A DNA stretch of 64,000 nt. Source: an uncultured Lachnospiraceae bacterium. GTDB taxonomy: Bacteria; Bacillota; Clostridia; Lachnospirales; Lachnospiraceae. Shown here in pieces: positions 1-8,382 of this stretch. The stretch covers positions 1-64,000 of the forward strand of contig CALWBQ010000039.1 of assembly GCA_944376125.1 (NCBI GenBank), in the 5' to 3' direction. Below the pieces are notes generated by a model. That model did not search any database, was not told where the DNA came from, and saw nothing but the letters and a program-made list of their open reading frames with translations. Every line of letters begins with the position of its first letter. The first letter of the stretch is position 1. A program made the translations under genes and the position numbers.

Positions 1-96
1 TCTAAAAGTCCCCGGGGGACAGACAGTCTGTTTGTTTGTTCCATAAAGCCCCTCCTTTTTTCTGTTTCTTCCTATTATATCGGGGTTTTGGGCATG

Positions 97-129
97 AAAA
101 AAGCCCGGAAAATATGAATTTTTCCGAGC
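97..129 (-). terminator. Rho-independent terminator after rubrerythrin
   Basis: Read on the minus strand, a 10-bp stem (GCTCGGAAAA pairing with TTTTCCGGGC) with a 7-nt loop is followed directly by six T. The other strand also has a T run, so it may work in both directions. It lies about 145 nt past the rubrerythrin stop but only about 20 nt past the stop of a coding-like tail in another frame. Confidence 0.8.
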
Positions 130-152
130 ATTTTTTCTTTCTTCCTAATTTA

Positions 153-882
<730 letters not shown>

Positions 883-975
883 GTTCAGGTCCTCCTGCTT
901 TCAATTAATAGGATTTCCCTCTCATTATATCCAGAAACCGGAAGTTCATTCATCGTCTCCTTCCTGTCATTCCGG

Positions 976-1506
976 CTATTGTCCTGCTTCAATAGGATCT
1001 AAAACCTTCCGAATCTCTGCCTCCAGAAGCCCGACATACATGGGAAAGCGCTCTCTTGGAAGCATTTTTCCCGCTTTCCACAGCTCCTTGACTTCCTCCA
1101 TAGTGGCAAATCTGGCGTCCACAACCTCCTCTTGCTGCAGGATCAGTTCCTTTTCTGTCACATCCTGAATGGTCACATAGGTGTCCACAAAGCGATCAGG
1201 CCGCTCTACAGAATGGAGGAGCCGCACCTCCTCGGGGCGGGCATGGATTCCGACCTCCTCCGACAGTTCTCTCAGCACGCTCTCCAGGCTGCTCTCCCCT
1301 GCCTGGGCGGAACCGCCAGTACATTCCCACCAGAGGCCGAAAGTTTTTTGGGGATGGCGCTGGGTCAGCAGCAGCTTTCCCTCGCGATTGATCGTCCATA
1401 TATCTGTGACAATATGGTAATCCCCCGGTGCCATCGGCACGCCCCGCACATGGGTCCTCCCTGTTTTTCTCCGTTCCTTGTCATACACATCCCAAACTTC
1501 CATCAT
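976..1506 (-). CDS. NUDIX hydrolase
   Basis: A 176-residue Nudix family protein that hydrolyses a nucleoside diphosphate linked to another group; the substrate cannot be read from sequence. A complete Nudix box lies at residues 65-87 (G, five residues, E, seven residues, RELSEEVGI), which provides the Mg-binding glutamates. The N-terminus (EVWDVYDKERRKTG) resembles the Idi-like and YfcD-like Nudix subgroup. The start is ATGATG with a GGCGGGG ribosome site just upstream, so 1503 is an equally possible start. It lies 43 nt downstream of the DUF6062 gene on the same strand and is probably cotranscribed with it. Confidence 0.9.
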   Translation of the reverse strand: MMEVWDVYDKERRKTGRTHVRGVPMAPGDYHIVTDIWTINREGKLLLTQRHPQKTFGLWWECTGGSAQAGESSLESVLRELSEEVGIHARPEEVRLLHSVERPDRFVDTYVTIQDVTEKELILQQEEVVDARFATMEEVKELWKAGKMLPRERFPMYVGLLEAEIRKVLDPIEAGQ

Positions 1507-1549
1507 ACCCCGCCTTTCTCCCTAGATGGGCAAGCCTTTTCTCCCTATT

Positions 1550-2311
1550 TTATTTTTGCCGGAAAACAGGGTCAGCCGGATAGCCTCCGGTAATTTTCTG
1601 CATTGTCCTCGGCACAGCATCCTTTGAATTTTTCCAATCTGCCCCCTGATTCCGATAATCATACTTTTCTATAAACCAGTCAATATCCTCCTGTATTCTC
1701 GCCAGCTCCCTCTCCATCATATCTGTCAAAACTTTTTTTACACGGTCGGCCTCGTCTTTTTTCATGTTTTCCATGCAGGCTTCCAGCACATCCCGGAAAT
1801 GAGGAAGGCAAAATCCCTTGGAATTTTCCAGCAAACCCAAAAATTCCGGTTCTGTTCTCAGCAAATAGACAAAGGTATTCATAATCCGGCCGTAGGTTTC
1901 ATCCAGCTTTCTGCAGACATAGCACTCTTCCTTTTTTGATGTAGTAAAGGCCCCTGATTTGGATCCGCCTATTTTTACCAGTCCCAGAAAGCCCCCTTTC
2001 GATTTAGGCTGAGTTTCTCCATCCAGGCTTTTCTCCAAGTCCTCCCGAAAATGCTTCCGCAGATACATCATCCTTGTCTTTAAGATCCAGGCATTTCCCA
2101 GGTAATTTCCGTAATCATACATCATCTTGGTATGTTTTCTGCAAAATCCAATTTTATCCGTCTCAGCCCGGATGTCATCCTCCATATAGGATGAGCCCAA
2201 TGTAAAGCTGATGGTATCCTGCTCCAGCTTCCGCTCCAGATAGCAGCACGGGCACTCATCGCCTGCCTTCACTGCGTCCATCACTTCTATTGTATAAAGT
2301 TTTTCTTTCAT
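1550..2311 (-). CDS. DUF6062 family cysteine-rich protein
   Basis: A 253-residue cytoplasmic protein matching what I recall of the DUF6062 family in Clostridia. Its function is unknown. It has four cysteine/histidine clusters: CPCC near residues 20-23, CRKH near 57-60, CYVC in the middle and CLPH after that, arranged like two pseudo-repeats of CxxC plus CxxH. This suggests a structural metal site or thiol chemistry (inference). The start at 2311 (MKEKLYTIEV) is chosen because the family begins there and a GGGGCAGAAAG ribosome site precedes it; the frame stays open about 27 codons further upstream. A TATAAT at 2443-2448 on this strand may be its -10. Confidence 0.72.
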   Translation of the reverse strand: MKEKLYTIEVMDAVKAGDECPCCYLERKLEQDTISFTLGSSYMEDDIRAETDKIGFCRKHTKMMYDYGNYLGNAWILKTRMMYLRKHFREDLEKSLDGETQPKSKGGFLGLVKIGGSKSGAFTTSKKEECYVCRKLDETYGRIMNTFVYLLRTEPEFLGLLENSKGFCLPHFRDVLEACMENMKKDEADRVKKVLTDMMERELARIQEDIDWFIEKYDYRNQGADWKNSKDAVPRTMQKITGGYPADPVFRQK

Positions 2312-2442
2312 CTTTCTGCCCCGCAATTCTTCTTTATTTCTTCCATGATACACGCTCTCCCTTTTTCCGTCAAGACTTACATTTTTTTCCAATTTTCGGC
2401 AACTTTTTCGTCGCTCTGCCCATCCCTAACCGCAAAATCACT

Positions 2443-2448
2443 ATTATA
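2443..2448 (-). promoter_or_regulatory. Candidate -10 box for the DUF6062-Nudix unit
   Basis: Perfect TATAAT on the minus strand about 130 nt before the DUF6062 start, in an AT-rich divergent spacer. I see no good -35, so this is tentative. Confidence 0.35.
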
Positions 2449-2556
2449 AAAAGTCTAAATTTTATTTTATCACTATTTATAAAAATATTGTTTTATTATG
2501 GCTAATATACAATATCGGATATGGATGATAAATATATCAGCAGGAGGGAATACAGC

Positions 2557-2832
2557 ATGATATCATACAGCCGTTTATGGGAAACCATGGAAAGAAAATC
2601 GATTACGAAGTATTATCTAATCCACTATTGCAAAGTCAGTTCCGGCCAGCTGAATCGGTTAAAGCGCAACTGCTATGTGTCTACTCATACTATTGAAATG
2701 CTGTGCAGTTTGCTCTCCTGTCAGGTGGAAGACATCATGGAATACCGGCCAGACTATTCCGCCGGAATCAATCGGCTCTCCCCAGATTCCTCCAATTACA
2801 GGCCCCGGAAAAAGAACTGCAAAGAAGCCTAG
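2557..2832 (+). CDS. Small XRE-family HTH regulator
   Basis: A 91-residue DNA-binding protein of the Cro/CI-like type. The pattern YSRLWETMERKSITKYYLI, then SSGQLNRLKRN, then TIEMLCSLLSCQVEDIMEY is the usual five-helix XRE fold, and it closely resembles small Clostridia regulators that end in an EDIMEY-type helix. The start at 2557 is set by AGGAGG nine nt upstream; an ATG further up at 2521 has no ribosome site. The C-terminal 25 residues look disordered. It is transcribed alone, divergent from DUF6062 and convergent with the carboxypeptidase. Its target is unknown. Confidence 0.8.
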   Translation: MISYSRLWETMERKSITKYYLIHYCKVSSGQLNRLKRNCYVSTHTIEMLCSLLSCQVEDIMEYRPDYSAGINRLSPDSSNYRPRKKNCKEA

Positions 2833-2856
2833 ATATTTTTATTTCCCGCTGGATTC

Positions 2857-2900
2857 GAAAACGCAGCCGTCCCCTGTGTCCTGGGACGGCTGCGTTTTCT
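2857..2900. terminator. Bidirectional terminator between convergent genes
   Basis: A 14-bp perfect stem (AACGCAGCCGTCCC with its complement) and a short loop lie between the HTH gene and the convergent carboxypeptidase. The T-rich flank is clearer on the plus strand. Confidence 0.75.
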
Positions 2901-2950
2901 CTGTCCTATGCAGGGAGAGAGCCTTTATCTCCCCTGCCACAATTATCATA

Positions 2951-4327
2951 TTATCGCTGAATCCAGACTCCGTCTGCATTGACGTAATTGCCGTCCGGAG
3001 TTGTGGTATTCCGCAGCATTTCTCCATTTGATCCGAGATAAAACCATTGGCCTGCGCTATTCTGAGCCCAAGTATTCTTTGCCAGGGAACCATCTGACTT
3101 GAAGTAATACCAGATGCCTCCCACAAACTGACGCCAGCCGGTAGCCATGTACTGATTGGAATCAAACCAATACTCTTTTCCATTGATCGTCTGCCACTCG
3201 TTGGCCGCACGGGTGCCGTCTAATTTTATATAGTACCAGCCGGCAGTGTCCTGATGCCATCCGGCTGCTGTCTGGCTGTTTCCGCTGGAAGTTCCCGGCG
3301 ACGAAGTGTTTAGCTGGCCGGCCTCTGCCAAGGCAAAGCCATAATCCAGCAGCGCCTTCGTATCCTCATAGTGGGTCTGGCTGCTCTTCATAATGATAGC
3401 GATCAAGCGCACTCCATCCCGCTCCGCGCAGGTAGCCAATGTGTTGCCGGCCTTGGAAGTGTAGCCCGTCTTACCAGCCACAATCCCCTTATAATAGCGG
3501 GAATCTTTGGGGTAGAGCATTTTGTGCCCCATAGTAATGGTCCGGGCTGAAGCCTTTTTCGTCGCCGGGAATTCGTAGGACAGGGTTGAGGCAATTTTCG
3601 CCACAGTGGAATTCTGAAAAGCTGCCCGGGCAATGAGGGCCATGTCCCTGGGTGTCGTGTAGTGCTCGGTATCATTCAGCCCGTTAGGGTTGGCAAAATG
3701 AGTGTCCGTACATCCTAATTCCTTCGCGCGGGCATTCATCTTATCTGCAAAGCTGCTGACGCTGCCGGAGATATGCTCCGCCAGTCCGTTGGCAATCTCA
3801 TTGGCAGATTTGAGCAAAAGCCCGTAGAGGCACTGCTCCACTGTCAACTGATCTCCCTCCGTCAGGCTCAGGGTGACAGCACCGGATTCCAGATTTGTGG
3901 TGGCGGTCTTGGAGAATGTAACTGTGTCGCTGAGACTGCAGTTTTCTACTGTCAGGAGGGCAGTCATCAATTTCGTAATACTGGCCGGATAAAATCTGGT
4001 GGTTCCGTTTTTTTCGAACAGAACTTCCCCTGTGTTGGCATTGAGGAGCACTGCACCCTCCGACTGGACAGTCGGCTTTTCAATCGCGGTGCTGGAAGCT
4101 GCGTTTTGAGATGATCCGGTGTTTGAAGAGCTTCCGGTGTTCTGGGATCCAATATTGGAAGAAGGCCCAGTTCCAGCGGGCGAGGAAGGCGCGCTGGCTC
4201 CAGGCGACACTGTCGAACTAACCTGCCCCTCCGGCCCCGTAAAATCTATCACATCACCATAGGCTGTAATACTGAACATCATGCTGGCCGCCATTCCCAG
4301 GCACAGCAAACGCTTCCACTTTATCAT
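2951..4327 (-). CDS. D-alanyl-D-alanine carboxypeptidase with cell-wall-binding repeats
   Basis: A 458-residue exported penicillin-binding protein of the PBP5/DacA (peptidase S11) type, which removes the terminal D-Ala from peptidoglycan stem peptides. A signal peptide spans about residues 1-24. A Ser/Gly/Ala-rich linker (35-85) precedes the catalytic domain, which has all three motifs: SITK at 116-119 (nucleophile S116), SAN at 174-176 and KTG at 286-288. After residue 355 come tandem Trp/Tyr/Gly-rich repeats of the choline-binding/CW_binding type (GWHQ.GWYY, EWQ.GKEYWF, GWRQ.GIWYYF, TW.Q.GQWFYL). This repeat tail is absent from the neighbouring paralogue and should anchor the enzyme to wall polymers (inference). 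Confidence 0.93.
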   Translation of the reverse strand: MIKWKRLLCLGMAASMMFSITAYGDVIDFTGPEGQVSSTVSPGASAPSSPAGTGPSSNIGSQNTGSSSNTGSSQNAASSTAIEKPTVQSEGAVLLNANTGEVLFEKNGTTRFYPASITKLMTALLTVENCSLSDTVTFSKTATTNLESGAVTLSLTEGDQLTVEQCLYGLLLKSANEIANGLAEHISGSVSSFADKMNARAKELGCTDTHFANPNGLNDTEHYTTPRDMALIARAAFQNSTVAKIASTLSYEFPATKKASARTITMGHKMLYPKDSRYYKGIVAGKTGYTSKAGNTLATCAERDGVRLIAIIMKSSQTHYEDTKALLDYGFALAEAGQLNTSSPGTSSGNSQTAAGWHQDTAGWYYIKLDGTRAANEWQTINGKEYWFDSNQYMATGWRQFVGGIWYYFKSDGSLAKNTWAQNSAGQWFYLGSNGEMLRNTTTPDGNYVNADGVWIQR

Positions 4328-4465
4328 TTTGCATATCTCCTATATCTTTTGTCCCGCCAGCCTTGGCGGGTATTTATCGTCTTATTTGAAAAGTATAACA
4401 TATATTTTCCTGGCAAGGAACCAGATTTTATAACTATTTTCTTACGTCTTTCTGTCATCTTTTGA

Positions 4466-5896
4466 CTAATTCAAAATTCTCTCCGCCTGGTAAGAATCCT
4501 CCGCCTGAGGGATAAACAGCTCCGGCGCAGTGGGGCTGAAGCCCTCTGTGGTGGGCATCCCTACGGTCTTATCTTCCTCCCCGTCTGTCTTCTCCGGAAT
4601 GTCCATCTCTGAGGAAGTTTCCAGCAGGCTCTCCCCCCTCTCTTTTTCCGCCCTGGTCGTCCTCTCAACGGACGAAGTCCCGGCTTCGGAGGTTTTTGCT
4701 GCGGAAGCCCGGGAGGCGGATTTCGTTTTGCTTTTCTCTTCGATGGCCTGGCTGATGGCCTTCACCTGGCCGGAGACCTGATAGTCCTCTGTTCCATACA
4801 AAAATTGATGGAGCTCTGCCACGTTGTCTGCCAGATCCACAGGGAAGACATAATCGATCTCTGCTCCGTTTTCCTGAATCCTCTTTGCCTCCAGCTGGAA
4901 GGGGAATCCGGAAGCGGCTTCCAAATGAAATTTTGAGATGGACTGAATAAGCGGAAAAAGGCTGTCAGCTTCAAAGCTGCTCTTCGTCTCAGGCAGAACG
5001 CTGTTCAGAATCTGGTACAGGATGGAAGGCTCGGCGTCTTTGGCCTTATCCAGAGCCTTGGAGAGGACCTCCCTCTGCCGCTCGGTTCTCTGGAAATCAG
5101 AGTCCATATACCGCAGCCTGGCATAGGCCACCGTCTGCACTCCGTCCAGATGATTCAGCCCCGGTTTCTCCAGATGGACTGATCCCACCCCAGTTCCCTT
5201 TACTGTGCTGGTAATGTATCCATTGATGTCGCGGAATTCTGCTTCTGTCAGCTCCACATCGATTCCCCCCAGCAGATTGATGGCATCCGCCACTGCCTTC
5301 CAATTGACCGCTGCATAGTCATCGATCTCTACATCCAGGTTTTCGTTGAGAGCCTCCACAGCCTGTCCGATCCCACCCCGGGCATAGGCTTCATTGATCT
5401 TCTTGTAGGGGTTTCTCTCCCCCACCTTCATACAAGTGTCCCGGTAGATGGATACAATGCGGATTCCTCCGGTTTTCTCATTGAGATTGCAGAGCATAAT
5501 GACATCCGCATTTGCCCCCTGATCCAGGCTTCCATCCCTGGAATCCACTCCGAAAACAGCTATAGTCCAATTTTCCCGCATCACCTGCTGGGTTGTCACA
5601 TCGATGTTGGGGTTTGTCATTTCTTCTATATTAATATCGGGATCTCGCTGTATTTTCCCCAGCAGGGCTGCTGCCCAGAACCAAATGGCCGCTGCCAATC
5701 CTCCTATGACAGCAAGGGCAGCTAGCGCTGCCCATCTTACCCAAGTTTTTCTCCTGGCCTTTTTTCTATTGTGTCTGATAGGATATCTGGAATCATATCC
5801 TCCTTCCCGGTGAATTCGTATCTTATTTCCTGCCTGTGGGTTTTCCCCTGCGGGTCTTCTTCTGTCAGTAAGGTCTTCTCTTTTACCTTCCTGCAT
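4466..5896 (-). CDS. LCP (LytR-CpsA-Psr) family wall-polymer ligase
   Basis: A 476-residue type II membrane protein. A basic cytoplasmic N-terminus is followed by one membrane segment (about 52-78) and an extracellular LCP domain. Family signatures are present: the DSRDGS strand, ADVIMLCNLN, SIYRDT, KINEAYARGG, and the RLRYMDSDFQRTERQREVL motif with its catalytic arginines. LCP proteins transfer undecaprenyl-linked glycopolymers to peptidoglycan. The C-terminal 90 residues are low-complexity Ser/Thr/Glu-rich. It lies 9 nt after the upstream carboxypeptidase gene, so the two are cotranscribed. The polymer transferred is unknown. Confidence 0.93.
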   Translation of the reverse strand: MQEGKREDLTDRRRPAGENPQAGNKIRIHREGGYDSRYPIRHNRKKARRKTWVRWAALAALAVIGGLAAAIWFWAAALLGKIQRDPDINIEEMTNPNIDVTTQQVMRENWTIAVFGVDSRDGSLDQGANADVIMLCNLNEKTGGIRIVSIYRDTCMKVGERNPYKKINEAYARGGIGQAVEALNENLDVEIDDYAAVNWKAVADAINLLGGIDVELTEAEFRDINGYITSTVKGTGVGSVHLEKPGLNHLDGVQTVAYARLRYMDSDFQRTERQREVLSKALDKAKDAEPSILYQILNSVLPETKSSFEADSLFPLIQSISKFHLEAASGFPFQLEAKRIQENGAEIDYVFPVDLADNVAELHQFLYGTEDYQVSGQVKAISQAIEEKSKTKSASRASAAKTSEAGTSSVERTTRAEKERGESLLETSSEMDIPEKTDGEEDKTVGMPTTEGFSPTAPELFIPQAEDSYQAERILN

Positions 5897-5905
5897 AATT
5901 TACCC

Positions 5906-7339
5906 CTATCTGCTCTTTTTTCTCAGCTTCTCCTGACGCTCCTTCATCAAGCGATCGTACTCTTCCATGGACACGCCGGATTCTTCCAGCCTCCGCCGCC
6001 TGGCCTGGAGCCGCTCCCGCCTCTGCTGTGCTTCTCTTTTTGCTGCTGCGGTCCGGTACCAGATAAACAGGCCAATCAAAGCTGTCACTGCCGCGGCTGC
6101 AAGGAAAGGAACCAGAATACCCAGTGAAATCCCAGCGTGCCCGCTCTCAGGTTCCGCCTCAGCAGCCGGCTCAGTCTCCTGGACAACTGGCTGCATCGCC
6201 GGCTCCTGGGCCAGTACATAAGCAGTTCCTACAGGGCGATCCTCATACGTATAATTCAAAACCGCTGCTGTCCCTTCCGGGGCATCTGCCGGAATATCCA
6301 GAGAGATCGTCCTGACGGCATCCGTAAAGGATGCCCCAGCCGGAACGGTAACACTCTCCCCAATCACAGTCAGCTCCGTCTGATCGCTGATACCGGAGGC
6401 ACCCTCTGACTGAAGCGCAGCCCTCAGTCCGGCAAGGTCTGTCTCCTGCTGGGCCGGAGAATAATTCACGAAGTCCTCAAATCCGTAATCCAGAAGCTGG
6501 CGAGTGTCTGTGTATGTGGTATAGTGATCCGGTTTGCTCCCTTTTAAAATAACAACAATCAGGGTGCGCCCATCCCGCTCTGCGACAGTCGCCAAAGTGT
6601 TTCCTGCCAGAGAAGTATACCCTGTTTTTCCGCCTTTTACATCCGGATCATAATACTGTGTCCAGTTTTCCAGCATCATTTTGTGTTCCTGGCGAACCGT
6701 AAGACCTTCCGGATCGTTGGCCGTGGGCGGAAGCTGGTAGGACAGATGGGACTCTATCTCTCGGAAGTTTTCATTTTTCCAGGCTTCCTGCACGATCAGG
6801 GCAAAATCTCTGGCCGTGGTATAGTGATCCGGGTCATTGAGACCGCTGGGATTTTTAAAGCTAGTATTCTCACAGCCCAGCTCCCTGGCCCGCTGTGTCA
6901 TCAGCTCTGCAAATGCCTCCCGGCTTCCTGATACGTGCTCTGCCAAAGCGTTGGCAGCTTCGTTGGCGGATTTCAGCAGCATGGCGTAAAGGCAGTCTCT
7001 CACGGTCATCTGCTCTCCGGCATCGATCCCGGCGTTGGTACTGCCCGCCTCCACATTGTACACAGCATCATACGAAAATGTAACCATTTCATCCATGGAG
7101 CAGTTTTCCAATACTAGAAGGGCCGTCATAATTTTCGTAATGCTGGCCGGATAATACTGTTCCCTGCTGTTTTTCCCATACAGAACAGCTCCCGAATCGG
7201 CATCCATCACCACGCCTGCTTCCGATTCCAGATTCACCCCAGAGTCATCCGGCCACACCGGAGCACCGAAGGCTGTCATACTGTTCAGCAACGAAAATAG
7301 CGCTGCCGCAGCAATCAGCTTTTTTATCAGCTTTTTCAT
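5906..7339 (-). CDS. D-alanyl-D-alanine carboxypeptidase, membrane-anchored
   Basis: A 477-residue S11 peptidase paralogous to the gene at 2951. It has a signal peptide (MKKLIKKLIAAAALFSLLNS), SITK at 66-69, SAN at 123-125 and KTG near 237-239. Unlike the paralogue it ends in a hydrophobic segment (about 405-430) and a strongly basic Arg/Lys/Glu-rich cytoplasmic tail, as in PBP5-type membrane-anchored enzymes. The start at 7339 was chosen because the signal peptide begins there; the frame is open to an ATG at 7384 and the ribosome site (GGAAAAGG) is weak, so the start is not certain. It is followed at 9 nt by the LCP gene. Confidence 0.92.
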   Translation of the reverse strand: MKKLIKKLIAAAALFSLLNSMTAFGAPVWPDDSGVNLESEAGVVMDADSGAVLYGKNSREQYYPASITKIMTALLVLENCSMDEMVTFSYDAVYNVEAGSTNAGIDAGEQMTVRDCLYAMLLKSANEAANALAEHVSGSREAFAELMTQRARELGCENTSFKNPSGLNDPDHYTTARDFALIVQEAWKNENFREIESHLSYQLPPTANDPEGLTVRQEHKMMLENWTQYYDPDVKGGKTGYTSLAGNTLATVAERDGRTLIVVILKGSKPDHYTTYTDTRQLLDYGFEDFVNYSPAQQETDLAGLRAALQSEGASGISDQTELTVIGESVTVPAGASFTDAVRTISLDIPADAPEGTAAVLNYTYEDRPVGTAYVLAQEPAMQPVVQETEPAAEAEPESGHAGISLGILVPFLAAAAVTALIGLFIWYRTAAAKREAQQRRERLQARRRRLEESGVSMEEYDRLMKERQEKLRKKSR

Positions 7340-7438
7340 AACTAAAACTCTGCCTTTTCCATTGTCTAATTTTGATCGTTCCATATTCTTCTTATTCTGT
7401 TCTTTCTCACAGGTCTCTGTGTGTCTGCTGACAGCAAA

Positions 7439-8356
7439 TTAAAGCCGCAGGGTTCTCCCTTTCCGAATCGAAAGACTGTCTCTGCTCTCCATCTCGGAGC
7501 ACAGGAGCAGGGAATCCGGCCGGTAAAGCTCCGCCTTTTTTTTTGCCTGGTCCCAACCGGCGTTGGCATAACAGTAGCGGCAGCCCAGCAGGCAGGTATC
7601 GTAAGCTCCTACGTCAATGCTCTCCATACAGCCGCATGTTTCTCTCTGCCCCTTATCCTTTTTAGCCTTCAGCCTGCAGCCGCACAGAGCTTCCAATCTG
7701 GCCTGGGCAATACAAGCCCCTCGCTCCACTCCCGTCCAGTTTTCCGTCAGGGGCTCTGCACAGGATACAGCCCGCATCCCGTTCTCCCTGGCCGCAGCCG
7801 CCATAGCCTCTGCCAAACTCTTCATATCCTTCTGGGAAATATCCTGCAGGCCGGTTCCCGCCATATTCCGCCTAGTCTTTCCATACAGATCCAGAAAGCT
7901 GATCACTGCTTCGCCGGTGCATCCCTTCAGCTCCTCTGCGATGGAACGGAATGCTTTTTCGTGGTAGGACAGGCTGTATCGGTCCGTAATCAAAATGGGA
8001 TCATACCGCCAGACTAAACGTTCTCCGCCGAATATTTCTGCCAGTTTCTGAAACAATGGGATCAGCGTCCTCCGTTTGTCCGGCAGCCTCGGTTCTATGT
8101 CTTTCCCGTATCCGGTCAGAGTAAATTGGAGATACCAGGGCCAGCTCCTCAGTTCCTCCGCATAATTTATCATGGGAGCTGGCGATTTGCTCCAAAATAC
8201 GATGCCGTCAACATGCGGCCGTTCCAAGCTGACACGGCTGATCTGTCTGGGGTTCACCGGGTTCCTGACCCAGACCTCCCCGTCCCGCAGCCGTCTCATA
8301 AACCAATCCATATAGAAAGCTGGAATATCTGTTCTCCGGCTGACGCTGAGTATCAT
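7439..8356 (-). CDS. DUF1848 family protein (radical-SAM-like cysteine motif)
   Basis: A 305-residue protein of the DUF1848 family, of unknown function. It opens with the family signature SVSRRTDIPAFYMDW and carries a C-terminal cluster CGCMESIDVGAYDTC followed by LGCRYCYANAG. The CxxxCxYCYA spacing resembles iron-sulfur-binding sites of radical SAM relatives, though at the wrong end of the protein for a classical one. The start at 8356 follows AGAAGGGGG at good spacing; the longer frame up to 8449 would overlap the transpeptidase gene. It lies 26 nt downstream of that gene and probably shares its transcript, but nothing links it to wall synthesis. Confidence 0.85.
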   Translation of the reverse strand: MILSVSRRTDIPAFYMDWFMRRLRDGEVWVRNPVNPRQISRVSLERPHVDGIVFWSKSPAPMINYAEELRSWPWYLQFTLTGYGKDIEPRLPDKRRTLIPLFQKLAEIFGGERLVWRYDPILITDRYSLSYHEKAFRSIAEELKGCTGEAVISFLDLYGKTRRNMAGTGLQDISQKDMKSLAEAMAAAARENGMRAVSCAEPLTENWTGVERGACIAQARLEALCGCRLKAKKDKGQRETCGCMESIDVGAYDTCLLGCRYCYANAGWDQAKKKAELYRPDSLLLCSEMESRDSLSIRKGRTLRL

Positions 8357-8382
8357 AAGATCCCCCTTCTCTCGGAATTCTT

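Noticed and set aside
4355..4375. CCCGCCA-TGGCGGG hairpin upstream of the first carboxypeptidase as a terminator
   Set aside because: Only a 7-bp stem and no T run on the minus strand; perhaps a leader hairpin, not a supported terminator.
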